Origin: Mycobacterium sp. 852013-50091_SCH5140682
Lineage (GTDB): Bacteria; Actinomycetota; Actinomycetes; Mycobacteriales; Mycobacteriaceae
Length of the DNA: 64,000 nucleotides
Assembly (NCBI RefSeq): GCF_001665685.1
Contig: NZ_LZTB01000038.1
Coordinates: 62,001-126,000 of the forward strand
Direction of reading: 5' to 3'
Made by a program: the position numbers and the translations under genes. Below, piece by piece: positions 1-8,454 of the stretch (position 1 is its first letter; every line of letters begins with the position of its first letter). The notes beneath the pieces were generated by a model, which saw nothing but the letters and a program-made list of their open reading frames with translations, had not been told where the DNA came from and did no database searches.

Positions 1-243
1 ATCGAGCAGCGGCTCGTGCGCAACATGGCGGATCATGAATTCCAGGTTGGTATGGCACGACGTGTAGAGGTCGTCCGCAGGCACCACACCATCGGCCCGG
101 TAGACCTCGATGTTGTCGCGGATGCGGTCGACGAGTACCTGCGCCAACTCATCGACGCGCGCCAGCAGCGCCGCGGCGATCGTCGCACCGGCGTCCGGGG
201 TGTGATCACGCACGATGCCAGCGTATGCGGCGCCCGGCCCCAT
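1..243 (-). CDS. PucR/CdaR-type transcriptional regulator, N-terminal part (cut by window edge)
   Basis: The minus strand reads as an open frame with protein-like composition that runs off position 1. It contains [20 protein letters not shown], then [20 protein letters not shown] and [14 protein letters not shown]. That pattern of a helical N-terminal region with VP.DDL..S...N is typical of PucR-family regulators, whose C-terminal helix-turn-helix would lie outside the window. The start is uncertain. I use the ATG at 243, but the frame stays open well upstream of it and no clear ribosome binding site is visible. It is divergent from the hchA-like gene. The family call is by resemblance only. 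Confidence 0.5.
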   Translation of the reverse strand, partial: MGPGAAYAGIVRDHTPDAGATIAAALLARVDELAQVLVDRIRDNIEVYRADGVVPADDLYTSCHTNLEFMIRHVAHEPLLD

Positions 244-373
244 ATGGCCGAAGTCGCCGCACGCGGTCTTGTGCCGGCAGACAAACCCCGTCGGGTGGGT
301 CTTGTTCGGCACGCCATCGACCGGCAGGCCCGAGACGACCACGATGGAGGTACCGACAACGAGGAGAAAGCAG

Positions 374-1264
374 GTGGACGCCGTGGCAGCCAACGCAGAC
401 GATCTGAGCAGAGAACCGACCCCGGACCCGGCCGAAGACAACGCCTACTTCCCGTCGCCGTACTCGCTGAGCCAGTACACCACTGCCAAGACCGATTTCG
501 CCGGCGTCAAGCACAAGGACGCCTACACCGGCGGCAGGTGGAAGGTCCTCATGATCGCCGCCGAGGAACGCTACGTCCTGCTGGAGAACGGCAAGATGTT
601 CTCGACCGGCAACCATCCCATCGAGATGCTGCTCCCGCTGCACCACCTCATGGAGGCGGGCTTCGAGATCGACATCGCGACGCTGTCGGGCTACCCGGCC
701 AAGCTGGAGCTCTGGGCCATGCCCCGCGAGGACGAGGCGGTGATGTCGACCTACCAGGCACTCAAGCCAAAGCTCAAGCAGCCCAAGAAACTTGCCGACG
801 TGATCGCCGATGATCTCGGCCCGGACTCCGACTACATCGCGGTGTTCATCCCGGGCGGTCATGCGGCCGTGGTCGGGTTGCCTGCGAGCAAAGACGTGGA
901 GCAGACGCTCGATTGGGCGCTGGCCAACGACAAGTTCATCATCACGCTGTGCCATGGCCCGGCCGCGCTGCTGGCCGGCGCGCTCGGCAAGCAGGAATCG
1001 CCGTTCAAGGGCTACTCGGTATGTGTCTTCCCGGACGCGCTCGACCAGGGGCCGAACATCGAGATCGGTTATTTGCCAGGACATTTGCGCTGGCTGGTCG
1101 CCGACCTGCTCGGCAAGCAGGGCCTCACGGTCGTCAACGATCAGATGACCGGACAGGTCCACCGCGACCGCAAACTCCTCACCGGTGACAGCCCACTCGC
1201 GTCGAACAATCTCGGCCTGCTCGCCGCCGACGCTCTGATCGAAGCGGTGCGCGCCGACGGGTGA
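374..1264 (+). CDS. hchA: Hsp31/HchA-type DJ-1/PfpI family protein (glyoxalase III / protein deglycase)
   Basis: A 296-residue protein, close in length to E. coli HchA, and recognisable through most of its length. The N-terminal segment contains [16 protein letters not shown], followed by [17 protein letters not shown], the PGGH turn and the nucleophile elbow [10 protein letters not shown], with Cys193 followed by His194. The C-terminal part has [15 protein letters not shown]. The family is cytosolic and converts methylglyoxal to lactate, with reported chaperone and deglycase activity. I chose the GTG at 374 because AGGAG at 362-366 lies 7 bases upstream. An in-frame ATG at 344 lacks such a site. 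It is a single gene, divergent from the PucR-like fragment. Which of the reported activities dominates cannot be told from sequence. Confidence 0.88.
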   Translation: MDAVAANADDLSREPTPDPAEDNAYFPSPYSLSQYTTAKTDFAGVKHKDAYTGGRWKVLMIAAEERYVLLENGKMFSTGNHPIEMLLPLHHLMEAGFEIDIATLSGYPAKLELWAMPREDEAVMSTYQALKPKLKQPKKLADVIADDLGPDSDYIAVFIPGGHAAVVGLPASKDVEQTLDWALANDKFIITLCHGPAALLAGALGKQESPFKGYSVCVFPDALDQGPNIEIGYLPGHLRWLVADLLGKQGLTVVNDQMTGQVHRDRKLLTGDSPLASNNLGLLAADALIEAVRADG

Positions 1265-1389
1265 TCGTTTCCCTGCGAGCGGGGAAGAAAACCACTGTTC
1301 ACCTGGGGTTTCGAGGGCTACCGTGAAGAGGTGACGCTGCGGAGGGGCGCACGGAGCACAACTTGTCCCACCGGTGGCAGGAGGTCACC

Positions 1390-2160
1390 ATGAAGCGTTC
1401 ACTCACCGTCGCCTACGGAGTCGCGAGCTATCTGCTGTTCGTCGTGACGTTCCTCTATGCGATCGCTTTCGTCGGCAATTTCCTCGTGCCCCGCACCATC
1501 GACTCAGGCATCACAGCACCGCTCGTCGAGGCCGTGATGGTCAATGTGCTGCTGTTATCGGTATTCGCGGTGCAGCACAGCGTGATGGCGCGGCCCGCGT
1601 TCAAACGGTGGTGGACACGGATGGTGCCCCAAGCCATCGAGCGCAGCACCTACGTGTTGTTGTCCAGCCTCGCGCTGCTGGTGCTGTACTGGCAGTGGCG
1701 CACCATGCCCACCGTCGTCTGGCAGGTGGAATCGGTTGTCGGGCAATGGGTTCTGTGGGTGCTGTTCTGGGCTGGCTGGGCCACGGTGTTCAGCTCCACC
1801 TTCATGATCAACCACTTCGACCTGTTCGGGCTCCGGCAGGTGTATCTGGCGTGGCGGGGTCAGCCCTATCGCGAACTGGGATTCCAGTCCGTGATGTTCT
1901 ATCGGCTGGTGCGCCACCCGATCATGGTCGGCTTCATCGTGGCATTCTGGGCGGCCCCGACCATGACCGCGGGGCACCTGCTGTTCGCCATCGTCACCAC
2001 GGCTTACATCCTGGCGGCGATACAGCTCGAAGAGCGGGATCTGGTTGCGGCACTGGGCGATAAGTACCTCGACTACCGGCGGCACGTCTCGATGCTCGTG
2101 CCGCTGCCGCACCGCGACGACACCAACGCCACACCGCGGATTCGGCATCGGCCGGCGTAA
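1390..2160 (+). CDS. mddA: MddA-like membrane methyltransferase (methanethiol S-methyltransferase/NnrU-ICMT family)
   Basis: A 256-residue integral membrane protein with about five hydrophobic segments. After the fourth comes FYRLVRHPIMVGF, the RHP motif of isoprenylcysteine-methyltransferase-like enzymes, then a helix and the charged QLEERDLVAALGDKYLDYRR segment of the SAM-binding region. FSVQHSVMAR-like text (FAVQHSVMARPAFKRWW) and the overall pattern fit MddA, which methylates methanethiol to dimethyl sulfide; a mycobacterial homologue exists. The start at 1390 is set by AGGAGG at 1379-1384, five bases upstream. Earlier in-frame starts lack this. It is monocistronic as far as I can see. 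The family is fairly sure, the substrate less so. Confidence 0.7.
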   Translation: MKRSLTVAYGVASYLLFVVTFLYAIAFVGNFLVPRTIDSGITAPLVEAVMVNVLLLSVFAVQHSVMARPAFKRWWTRMVPQAIERSTYVLLSSLALLVLYWQWRTMPTVVWQVESVVGQWVLWVLFWAGWATVFSSTFMINHFDLFGLRQVYLAWRGQPYRELGFQSVMFYRLVRHPIMVGFIVAFWAAPTMTAGHLLFAIVTTAYILAAIQLEERDLVAALGDKYLDYRRHVSMLVPLPHRDDTNATPRIRHRPA

Positions 2161-2235
2161 TCAGCGCGACTGGCTTTTAATTTTTTCTCGGGTATGGTCG
2201 CGCTCAGTGATTGTTTGCGAATAAAAGGAGCAACG

Positions 2236-2367
2236 ATGGCTGATAAATCTCAGGGCCGCCTTCCCAAAAAACCGGCGATGACCATCAAGGAGCGGCGGGC
2301 CGCAAAACGCAAGGCCGCCGCATCCGAGGACACAATTCCCAAGAGGAAGCGCCCAGACCGCTCGTAA
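2236..2367 (+). CDS. Small basic protein, 43 residues, function unknown
   Basis: A short frame begins ATGGCTGATAAATCTCAG with AAGGAG at 2225-2230, six bases upstream, which strongly supports translation. The product is Lys/Arg-rich: MADKSQGRLPKK, then MTIKERRAAKRKAAASED, and it ends PKRKRPDRS. It has no membrane segment and no cysteine. The composition suggests a nucleic-acid-binding or intrinsically disordered peptide. Similar small basic proteins recur in mycobacteria, but I cannot name a family. The upstream region is unusually AT-rich (2176-2230), consistent with a promoter. It is followed by the long inverted repeat at 2442-2507. Confidence 0.7.
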   Translation: MADKSQGRLPKKPAMTIKERRAAKRKAAASEDTIPKRKRPDRS

Positions 2368-2441
2368 GCCCTTGTCCCGCTAGACCTTAGCTGCGCCAAT
2401 TGCGGATCAATTCACTCACACACAAAGCCTCCGGAATTTCC

Positions 2442-2507
2442 GATATCGAGATTCACACCAGGGACAAATCCGACGCGAGTTTTATCCCTGGTGTGAGTCT
2501 CGATATC
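2442..2507. repeat. Long near-perfect inverted repeat, 27-bp arms with 12-bp loop
   Basis: The arms at 2442-2468 and 2481-2507 are reverse complements at 25 of 27 positions. The outer parts read GATATCGAG and CTCGATATC, the inner parts CACCAGGGA and TCCCTGGTG. The loop is 2469-2480. It lies between the plus-strand small basic gene and the minus-strand btpA-like gene, so both transcripts converge on it. There is no terminal T run. It may be a bidirectional transcription stop, a palindromic mobile remnant or a large operator. Confidence 0.75.
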
Positions 2508-2617
2508 AAAGCGCGGCAATGCGGACGTCACGCCCCGCTCGTATTACCCGGGACTACACCAACACCAGACCGAGGATTCGGCACGCGTGAGCGGTCCGCC
2601 CACGCGTGCCGTCACCC

Positions 2618-3439
2618 TCAAACCAGCTGCTCGCGGTATGCGCGTGCGTTGCCCATCAACTCTTCCACCCGGGCCCGCTGCGCCCTGTTCTCGAAAACAC
2701 CATCGGCTTTGAAGTAGGTGCCGACCACCGCACCGTCGGCGATGGCCAGCTGGTCGGCGACGTTCTCGGCACGAACCCCGGTGTTGACGAACACCGGGAC
2801 CGCACCCGCCGCCGACTTGACCACGCGCAGCGCCTCGACGTCCGTCGGCGACCCGGCCGTCGCGCCGGACACGCAGATGGCGTCCGGCGCAGTCGCGAAC
2901 ACCGTGGTACGCGTGATCGATGCGAGGTCGCGCGCGGCGAGGTAGGTGGCCGACTCCGGCACGATGTTGAAGAGCAGTTTCACACCGGCCCCGCCCACCC
3001 GGGCGCGGTGCCGGGCGACCTCGCCCACGTTGGTGTCCCACAACCCGAAGTCACTGGCATACACGCCCGTGAAGATCTCGCGGACGAATTGCGCCCCGGT
3101 CGCGACCGCCAAATCGATGGACGCCCTGCCGTCCCACAGCACATTGACCCCGTAGGGCACCGTGATATCCGGCAGCAGCTCACCGATGATGCGAGCCATG
3201 GTGATCGCCGTGATCGGTTCGGTCCTGGTCAGGTACGGCAGACTGAACTCGTTGCTGAACATCACTGCGTCCACTCCCCCGGACTGCAGGGCATCGAGTT
3301 CTTCGCGGGCCCGGTCGACGACCGCGGCGATACCGCCCGCGCTGTCGTATGCGGGATCGCCGGGCAGTGCGCTCAGGTGGAGCATGGCGATGACGGGTTT
3401 GCGCACATGGAAAACCTCGTCGAGCCAGGTGGTGGTCAC
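2618..3439 (-). CDS. BtpA/SgcQ family TIM-barrel protein
   Basis: 273 residues matching the BtpA/SgcQ family. The N-terminus has KPVIAMLHLSALPGDP, followed by a barrel-like alternation with DAVMFSNEFSLPYL, VPYGVNVLWDGRASIDLA, an EIFTGVYASDFGLW strand-loop and the phosphate-loop-like end VFVNTGVRAENVADQLAIAD. BtpA was first linked to photosystem I stability in cyanobacteria, whereas SgcQ-type members sit in sugar operons. Here it is the last gene of the eight-gene catabolic operon, so a sugar-phosphate lyase, isomerase or epimerase role is plausible but unproven. GTG start with AAAGG about 8 bases upstream. Confidence 0.8.
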   Translation of the reverse strand: MTTTWLDEVFHVRKPVIAMLHLSALPGDPAYDSAGGIAAVVDRAREELDALQSGGVDAVMFSNEFSLPYLTRTEPITAITMARIIGELLPDITVPYGVNVLWDGRASIDLAVATGAQFVREIFTGVYASDFGLWDTNVGEVARHRARVGGAGVKLLFNIVPESATYLAARDLASITRTTVFATAPDAICVSGATAGSPTDVEALRVVKSAAGAVPVFVNTGVRAENVADQLAIADGAVVGTYFKADGVFENRAQRARVEELMGNARAYREQLV

Positions 3440-3483
3440 TACTTGTGCCTTTCTGTTTATCTTGCTTCGCAGTCGTTTTCGAG

Positions 3484-4254
3484 CTAGTCCATGTAGGCGC
3501 CACCGTTGACGGCCAGCGCTTCACCGGTGATGAAGCGGGCGTCCTCGGACAGCAGGAAGGCCACGGCGCGGGCAACGTCCTCAGGCTGCTCCAGGCGGCC
3601 CAGCGGGGTGTCGTCGATCATCATGGTGCGCACACCGTCGGGGGTGATCCCGCGCAAACCGGCCTCCCACTCCAGTTCCCGTGACTGCATGGGTGTTTCG
3701 ACATATCCCGGGCAGACACAGTTCACGGTGATGCCGTGCTCGCCGAGTTCGTAGGCCATCGCCTGAGTCAGGCCGACGACTCCGAACTTCGAGGCCACGT
3801 AGTCGGACAGGAACGGCACCCGGCCCTGCTTACCTGCCATCGAGGCCGTGTTCACGATGGCTCCCGCGGTCCCGGTGCGCACCATTGCCCGCGCGGCCGC
3901 CTGCCCACAGACGAAGACTCCTTTGAGGTTCACGTCCATGGTCTGGTCGTACCGGGCGACCGGAGCGTCGAGGAACTTGTGCATGAACGAGATGCCGGCG
4001 TTGTTGATCCAGGCATCGAGGCCGAGTCGGTCTGCGACCCCGGAGGCCACTGCGGCGGCGTCTTCGGGTGCACTGACGTTGAGCACCGCGGATTCGTGGC
4101 CCACATCCGGGTTGGCCAGTGACGCGGCGACCTCCCGTGCCGAGTCCCCGTTGATGTCGGTGACGACGACACGCCAGCCCCGTTGCGCGAGGGTGGTGGC
4201 GATGGCGCGCCCGATCCCCGAACCTGCGCCGGTCACGACGACTGTCTTGGTCAT
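3484..4254 (-). CDS. Short-chain dehydrogenase/reductase (SDR)
   Basis: 256 residues, a classical SDR. It has the TGAGSGIG cofactor loop at residues 8-15, NNAG around 84-87, catalytic Ser138, and Tyr152 and Lys156 within SDYVASKFG. The C-terminus FITGEALAVNGGAYMD is typical. VTDIN after the second strand (Asp33) favours NAD over NADP. It lies between the transporter ATPase gene and the BtpA-like gene, so it probably oxidises an imported polyol or reduces a keto sugar. The substrate cannot be read from the sequence. Confidence 0.88.
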   Translation of the reverse strand: MTKTVVVTGAGSGIGRAIATTLAQRGWRVVVTDINGDSAREVAASLANPDVGHESAVLNVSAPEDAAAVASGVADRLGLDAWINNAGISFMHKFLDAPVARYDQTMDVNLKGVFVCGQAAARAMVRTGTAGAIVNTASMAGKQGRVPFLSDYVASKFGVVGLTQAMAYELGEHGITVNCVCPGYVETPMQSRELEWEAGLRGITPDGVRTMMIDDTPLGRLEQPEDVARAVAFLLSEDARFITGEALAVNGGAYMD

Positions 4255-4283
4255 GAGTGTGCTTTGTTCCTATCCGTTTTCGG

Positions 4284-5360
4284 TTACTTGCCGGCGCCTG
4301 TGAGACGTCGGCCGGTGGTCTGGTCGAAGGTGTGGACGGCACCCGGCCGGGCCTCGAGGTTGACCCGGGCCCCCTCCCGGATGCCCGACATGCGGGACAC
4401 CTCCACGACACTGGTGAGCTCGGTTCCATCCGCGTCGATCGTGACGATGGCACGGGGCCCGAGTAGTTCGACCAGCGTCACAGTCGCCGCCGCATCGTCG
4501 CTCTCGGCGGCGACCGTGGGTAACAGATCATCTGGGCGCACACCGAGGGTTACCGCGCCGGACGCGTCGGCCCCTTGGACCGCGAAGGAGAAACCGGTCG
4601 GCAACGTGAACGTCGAACCGTCGAGACGGCCGTCGACAAGGTTCATCTTCGGGCTGCCCACGAACGCGGCGACGAACGTGTCCGCCGGGTTGTTGTAGAC
4701 CTGCAGCGGCGTGCCTTCCTGCGCGGTGCGGCCGTCGCGCATCACCACCATCCGGTCCGACAGCGTCATCGCCTCCTCCTGGTCATGTGTGACATAGACC
4801 GAGGTGATGCCGAGCCGGCGCTGAATCTGCAGGAGCTCCGTGCGGGTTTCGACCCGCAGTTTGGCGTCCAGGTTCGACAGCGGCTCGTCGAACAGGAACA
4901 CCGAAGGCTTCCTGACGATCGCACGTCCGATCGCCACCCGCTGCTGCTGGCCGCCGCTGAGGTCTTTGGGCTTGCGGGACAACAGTTTTCCCAGGCCGAG
5001 GGATTCGCCGACCTCGTCGGCACGCGCCAGCGCATCGTGGCGGGGCGTCTTCGACGCGCGCAACGGGAACGCGATGTTCTCCCGCACCGTCAAATGCGGG
5101 TAGAGCGCATAGTTCTGGAACACCATCGCGACGTCCCGGTCGCGCGGCGGCAGGCGCGTGACGTCTCGGTCGCCGATCGTGATGGTTCCTGCGGTCACCG
5201 TTTCCAGCCCCGCCAGCATGCGCAGCGAAGTCGACTTGCCGCAGCCGGACGGGCCGACCAGCACCGTGAACGAACCGTCGGGCAGTTCCAGGTCCAAATC
5301 CTCGACGATGGACGTCGAACCGTAGGACTTGTTGACACCCGAAAATCGGACTATTGCCAT
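4284..5360 (-). CDS. ABC transporter ATP-binding protein, MalK/UgpC (CUT1) type
   Basis: 358 residues. Walker A is GPSGCGKS (36-43), the Q-loop region is VFQNYALYPHLTV, the signature is LSGGQQQR (134-141), Walker B ends in FLFDEPLSNLD (Asp158-Glu159), and the switch His lies in VTHDQEEA. The C-terminal third is an OB-fold-like regulatory domain (GVRPDDLLP and following), as in MalK and UgpC. It energises the two permeases encoded just upstream in the operon and may also serve other importers, as CUT1 ATPases often do. The stop lies 29 bases before the SDR start. Confidence 0.92.
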   Translation of the reverse strand: MAIVRFSGVNKSYGSTSIVEDLDLELPDGSFTVLVGPSGCGKSTSLRMLAGLETVTAGTITIGDRDVTRLPPRDRDVAMVFQNYALYPHLTVRENIAFPLRASKTPRHDALARADEVGESLGLGKLLSRKPKDLSGGQQQRVAIGRAIVRKPSVFLFDEPLSNLDAKLRVETRTELLQIQRRLGITSVYVTHDQEEAMTLSDRMVVMRDGRTAQEGTPLQVYNNPADTFVAAFVGSPKMNLVDGRLDGSTFTLPTGFSFAVQGADASGAVTLGVRPDDLLPTVAAESDDAAATVTLVELLGPRAIVTIDADGTELTSVVEVSRMSGIREGARVNLEARPGAVHTFDQTTGRRLTGAGK

Positions 5361-5382
5361 GAAGCGTTGATCACCAACCTTG

Positions 5383-6198
5383 TCAGAACTTCACCGCGCC
5401 ACCGCTGATGCCCTGCACCAGCCTGCGCTGAATGAAAAAGCTTGCAATGACTACCGGTACGACCGCGATGAGGATCGCCGCACTCATGGAGCCGATCTGC
5501 ACACCGCGGAACGTGTTGAAACCGGCGATGGCCACGGGCAGGATCGCTGCCTTGCCGGGCGCCAGGATGAGGCCGTAGAACAGATCGTTCCACGACAACG
5601 TGAAGCCGAAGATGGCGGCCGCGCCGATGCCCGGATACACCTGCGGCAGAACCACCGTGCGGAACGCCGCGAACCGGGTGAAACCGTCGACCTGGGCCTG
5701 CTCCTCCAGGGACCGCGGCACTGCTTCGAAGAAGCCGATCAGAAACCACGTCACCACGGGCAGAACGAAACTCAGGTGCGCGAAGATGACCGGGACCAGT
5801 GTGTCGTTGAGCCGCAGGGCGTAGGCCATGGTCAGGAACGGGAACACCAATACCGCGGGCGGCAGCACCTGGGCGGCCAACATGCCGAAGCGGGTCGCGG
5901 TGCCGCCGGCCCGGTAGCGCGCGATCGCGTAGGCGCCCATGCTGCCCACGACCACGCTGATGCCGACAGTGACGGTGGCGACGACGGCACTGCGGCCGGC
6001 CGCGGCCAAGATTCCCGACGACAACACGTTTCTCCAGCTGTCGAGCACCGGGGTGAACGCGAACAAGAACGGATCATTGAGCTGTTGCGGGGTTTTCACG
6101 CTGGCCAGCGCGACCCACAGCACCGGAAACAGCACCGAGATGGCCGCGGCCCACAGCAGGGCGATCCGGCATACGGTGAGTGCGATCGAATTCCTCAT
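5383..6198 (-). CDS. Carbohydrate ABC transporter permease, MalG/UgpE type
   Basis: 271 residues with about six transmembrane helices. It carries the EAA-type cytoplasmic loop EEQAQVDGFTRFAAFRTVVL, which couples to the ATPase, and ends GISGGAVKF, common for MalG-like CUT1 permeases. The ATG at 6198 overlaps the stop of the preceding permease (ATGA), so the two are translationally coupled. It forms the membrane channel together with the 6195-7046 product. Confidence 0.9.
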   Translation of the reverse strand: MRNSIALTVCRIALLWAAAISVLFPVLWVALASVKTPQQLNDPFLFAFTPVLDSWRNVLSSGILAAAGRSAVVATVTVGISVVVGSMGAYAIARYRAGGTATRFGMLAAQVLPPAVLVFPFLTMAYALRLNDTLVPVIFAHLSFVLPVVTWFLIGFFEAVPRSLEEQAQVDGFTRFAAFRTVVLPQVYPGIGAAAIFGFTLSWNDLFYGLILAPGKAAILPVAIAGFNTFRGVQIGSMSAAILIAVVPVVIASFFIQRRLVQGISGGAVKF

Positions 6199-7046
6199 GA
6201 CTCCTTCGCCTTCTCCATCCGGCGGAATGCGAGCACGATGACCGCGAGCACCACCACCAGCACCACGAAGGCCATGGACGAGGCGGATCCGAGCCGGAAG
6301 AACTGGATTCCGGTCTGGTAGATGAAGTACTGCAGGGTTTCCGTTTCGGTGCCTGGCCCGCCCCGAGTGGTGGCGAACACGTACTCGAAGACCTTCATGG
6401 CGTCCAGGCAGCGCAGCATGATGGCCACGACCAGCACGGGCGCCAGCAGCGGCAGGGTCACCCGCCGCAGGATGTACCATCCGCCGGCACCGTCGACGCG
6501 GGCAGCCTCCAACGGTTGGCGCGGAATGGATTCCAGCCCGGCCAGCAGGAGCAACACCATGAACGGGGTCCACTGCCAGACGTCGATGAAGGCGAGGGTG
6601 AACAGCGCGCGCCCCGGCCCGAAGAAGTCGTAATCGACCCCGATTGCATGCAGCAGGTGCGGGATAGCGCCGAGCTGGTCGTTGAGCAGGAAACGGAAGA
6701 TCAGTCCAACCGCGATGGGCGTGATGAACATCGGCGCCAGCAGCATCGACCGGGTGAGATCCTTTGCCCAGCGCTGTTTCTGCAGTGCCAGCGCAATCGC
6801 CAACCCGATCACCAACTCGAGCCCGACCGCCACGAACACATACAGCGCGGTGGTGCCGAATGCGTGCCAGAACTTGCCGTCGCCGAATGTCGCGACGTAG
6901 TTGGAGGCGCCGACCAGATTCGGGGTGCCGTGATCGGTCAGCTTGTAGTCGGTGACGCTCAGGTAGAACGCGTAGGCCAGCGGGAAACCGACCACGCCGA
7001 GGAACAGAGCGATCAGCGGGGCGATCATGCCGTGCTTGAATGTCAT
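6195..7046 (-). CDS. Carbohydrate ABC transporter permease, MalF/UgpA type
   Basis: 283 residues with six transmembrane helices. The cytoplasmic coupling loop is RQPLEAARVDGAGGWYILRR, which fits the EAA...G signature of inner-membrane permeases. It begins MTFKHGMIAPLIALFL, a typical amphipathic-then-hydrophobic CUT1 start. I choose the ATG at 7046; the frame upstream lacks protein-like sequence. It pairs with the MalG-type permease by a 4-base overlap. Confidence 0.9.
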   Translation of the reverse strand: MTFKHGMIAPLIALFLGVVGFPLAYAFYLSVTDYKLTDHGTPNLVGASNYVATFGDGKFWHAFGTTALYVFVAVGLELVIGLAIALALQKQRWAKDLTRSMLLAPMFITPIAVGLIFRFLLNDQLGAIPHLLHAIGVDYDFFGPGRALFTLAFIDVWQWTPFMVLLLLAGLESIPRQPLEAARVDGAGGWYILRRVTLPLLAPVLVVAIMLRCLDAMKVFEYVFATTRGGPGTETETLQYFIYQTGIQFFRLGSASSMAFVVLVVVLAVIVLAFRRMEKAKES

Positions 7047-7099
7047 ACTCGCCGGGCTCCTTTCGCTCGGGTGGCCGGATTCCCTCTGCTCACCTGCGA

Positions 7100-8425
7100 T
7101 CAGCCCTGGATCTTCTGGGCAGCTGCCTGGGCGGCCGCAAGGGCGTCGTCGACGCTCTTGGTACCGGCCACCGCCTCGTTGAGTTCGGTGCCGACCGCCT
7201 GGATCATCTCCTCGCCGCTCGCCCCCTGGCTGAGGGGGAATGCGTTGGCCAGGATCTTCTCGACCGTCGCGTAGTAGTCGGCGCCGAGCGGGCCCGCCAG
7301 TACCGCGGGATCGGCGAGCGTGCTCTTGCGGATGGCCGCACCACCCTTCTCGGTGCGCGTCACGTCGTGCGGCTTTGCGGTGATCCAGGAGGCGAATGCC
7401 CAGGCCGCATCCGACGCACCGGAGTTCGCGGGAATGGCCCAGCTCCATGAACCCAGCACCTGCTTGCCACCCGGGATCGGGGCCAGCTTGTACTTGCCCG
7501 CGAACGGACCGGAGCCAGGAGCGTTGAGCGCGGGCAGATTCCAGTTGTAGCTGATCATCGATGCGGACTGCCCTGACGACACCGAGCGGAAGGCCTCGTC
7601 GAATGCCCAGTTGAGACTGTCTTGGGGCGCAGCCGATTTGTAGGTTTCGATGTAGGCGTTCAGTGCCCGCTTGGCCTCAGGGGTGTCGAGGGTGATCTTT
7701 CCGTCGGCGTCGTAGATGGACCCGCCCGCCGCGAACAGCCAGTTGCCCCATTCCTCGAAAATCTTGTAGCCACGCTGTGGCTGCAGCGCGATGCCGGCAC
7801 GGTCGGGGGTCTTGAGTGCCTTGCTGGTGCTCACCAGTTCGTCCAGCGTCGCCGGGACCTGCAGGTGGGCCTGCGCGAGATCCTCTGTGTTGTAGAGGTA
7901 TCCGAGCGCGTAGTTGTAGAACGGCACGCCGTAGCGCACCCCGTCTACCGTGGTGATATCGGTCAGAGGCTTGAAGAAGTCGGCGGCGTCGTACCCGGGT
8001 GTGCCGTCGATGCGCGCGTCCAGCGGCTGCAGGAACTTCGCCTTGGCGAAGTCGACCATCCACGGGTTGTCCACGATCACCAGGTCATATGTGGGAGAGC
8101 TGGATTGGAACGAGGAGACCAGTTTGTCGCGCATCTGGTCGTAGGTGAGCGTCTCGATGTCCACCTTGATGTTGGGGTAGTCCTTGTTGAACTCGGCCAC
8201 CATCGCCTTGACGATGTCGGTGTCCGGGACGTTCTCCATGAGGATGCGCACGGTGCCTGAGGTGTCCTTGGCGATCTCGCCGCTGCCGGTGGCCTGAGGC
8301 TGCGCGGGACCCCCGCTGCCGGCACAGGAGCTCAGCAACAGGGCGACCGCTGACACCAGGGCGATCACGACGGCAACATAGAACGGCCGCCTCCGCCCTG
8401 GTGTCGGGTTAGTGGTGATTTTCAT
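7100..8425 (-). CDS. Extracellular sugar-binding lipoprotein of the ABC importer
   Basis: About 441 residues. The N-terminus has a positively charged stretch, a hydrophobic core and a lipobox ending LLLSSC, predicting lipidation and attachment outside the membrane. The mature part has the family-1 solute-binding layout, with a periplasmic-type IVDNPWMVDFAKAKFLQPLD segment and GVPFYNYALGYLYN, a ligand-pocket region common in CUT1 binding proteins. The ATG at 8425 has AAGGA about 11 bases upstream. An alternative ATG at 8458 overlaps the kinase stop but lacks a binding site. Ligand unknown. Confidence 0.88.
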   Translation of the reverse strand: MKITTNPTPGRRRPFYVAVVIALVSAVALLLSSCAGSGGPAQPQATGSGEIAKDTSGTVRILMENVPDTDIVKAMVAEFNKDYPNIKVDIETLTYDQMRDKLVSSFQSSSPTYDLVIVDNPWMVDFAKAKFLQPLDARIDGTPGYDAADFFKPLTDITTVDGVRYGVPFYNYALGYLYNTEDLAQAHLQVPATLDELVSTSKALKTPDRAGIALQPQRGYKIFEEWGNWLFAAGGSIYDADGKITLDTPEAKRALNAYIETYKSAAPQDSLNWAFDEAFRSVSSGQSASMISYNWNLPALNAPGSGPFAGKYKLAPIPGGKQVLGSWSWAIPANSGASDAAWAFASWITAKPHDVTRTEKGGAAIRKSTLADPAVLAGPLGADYYATVEKILANAFPLSQGASGEEMIQAVGTELNEAVAGTKSVDDALAAAQAAAQKIQG

Positions 8426-8454
8426 TACGGCACTGATCCTTTCGGAGTTGATTC

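Noticed and set aside
206-1162. Open frame on the minus strand across the hchA gene
   Set aside because: Overlaps a confident HchA protein and has no recognisable content.
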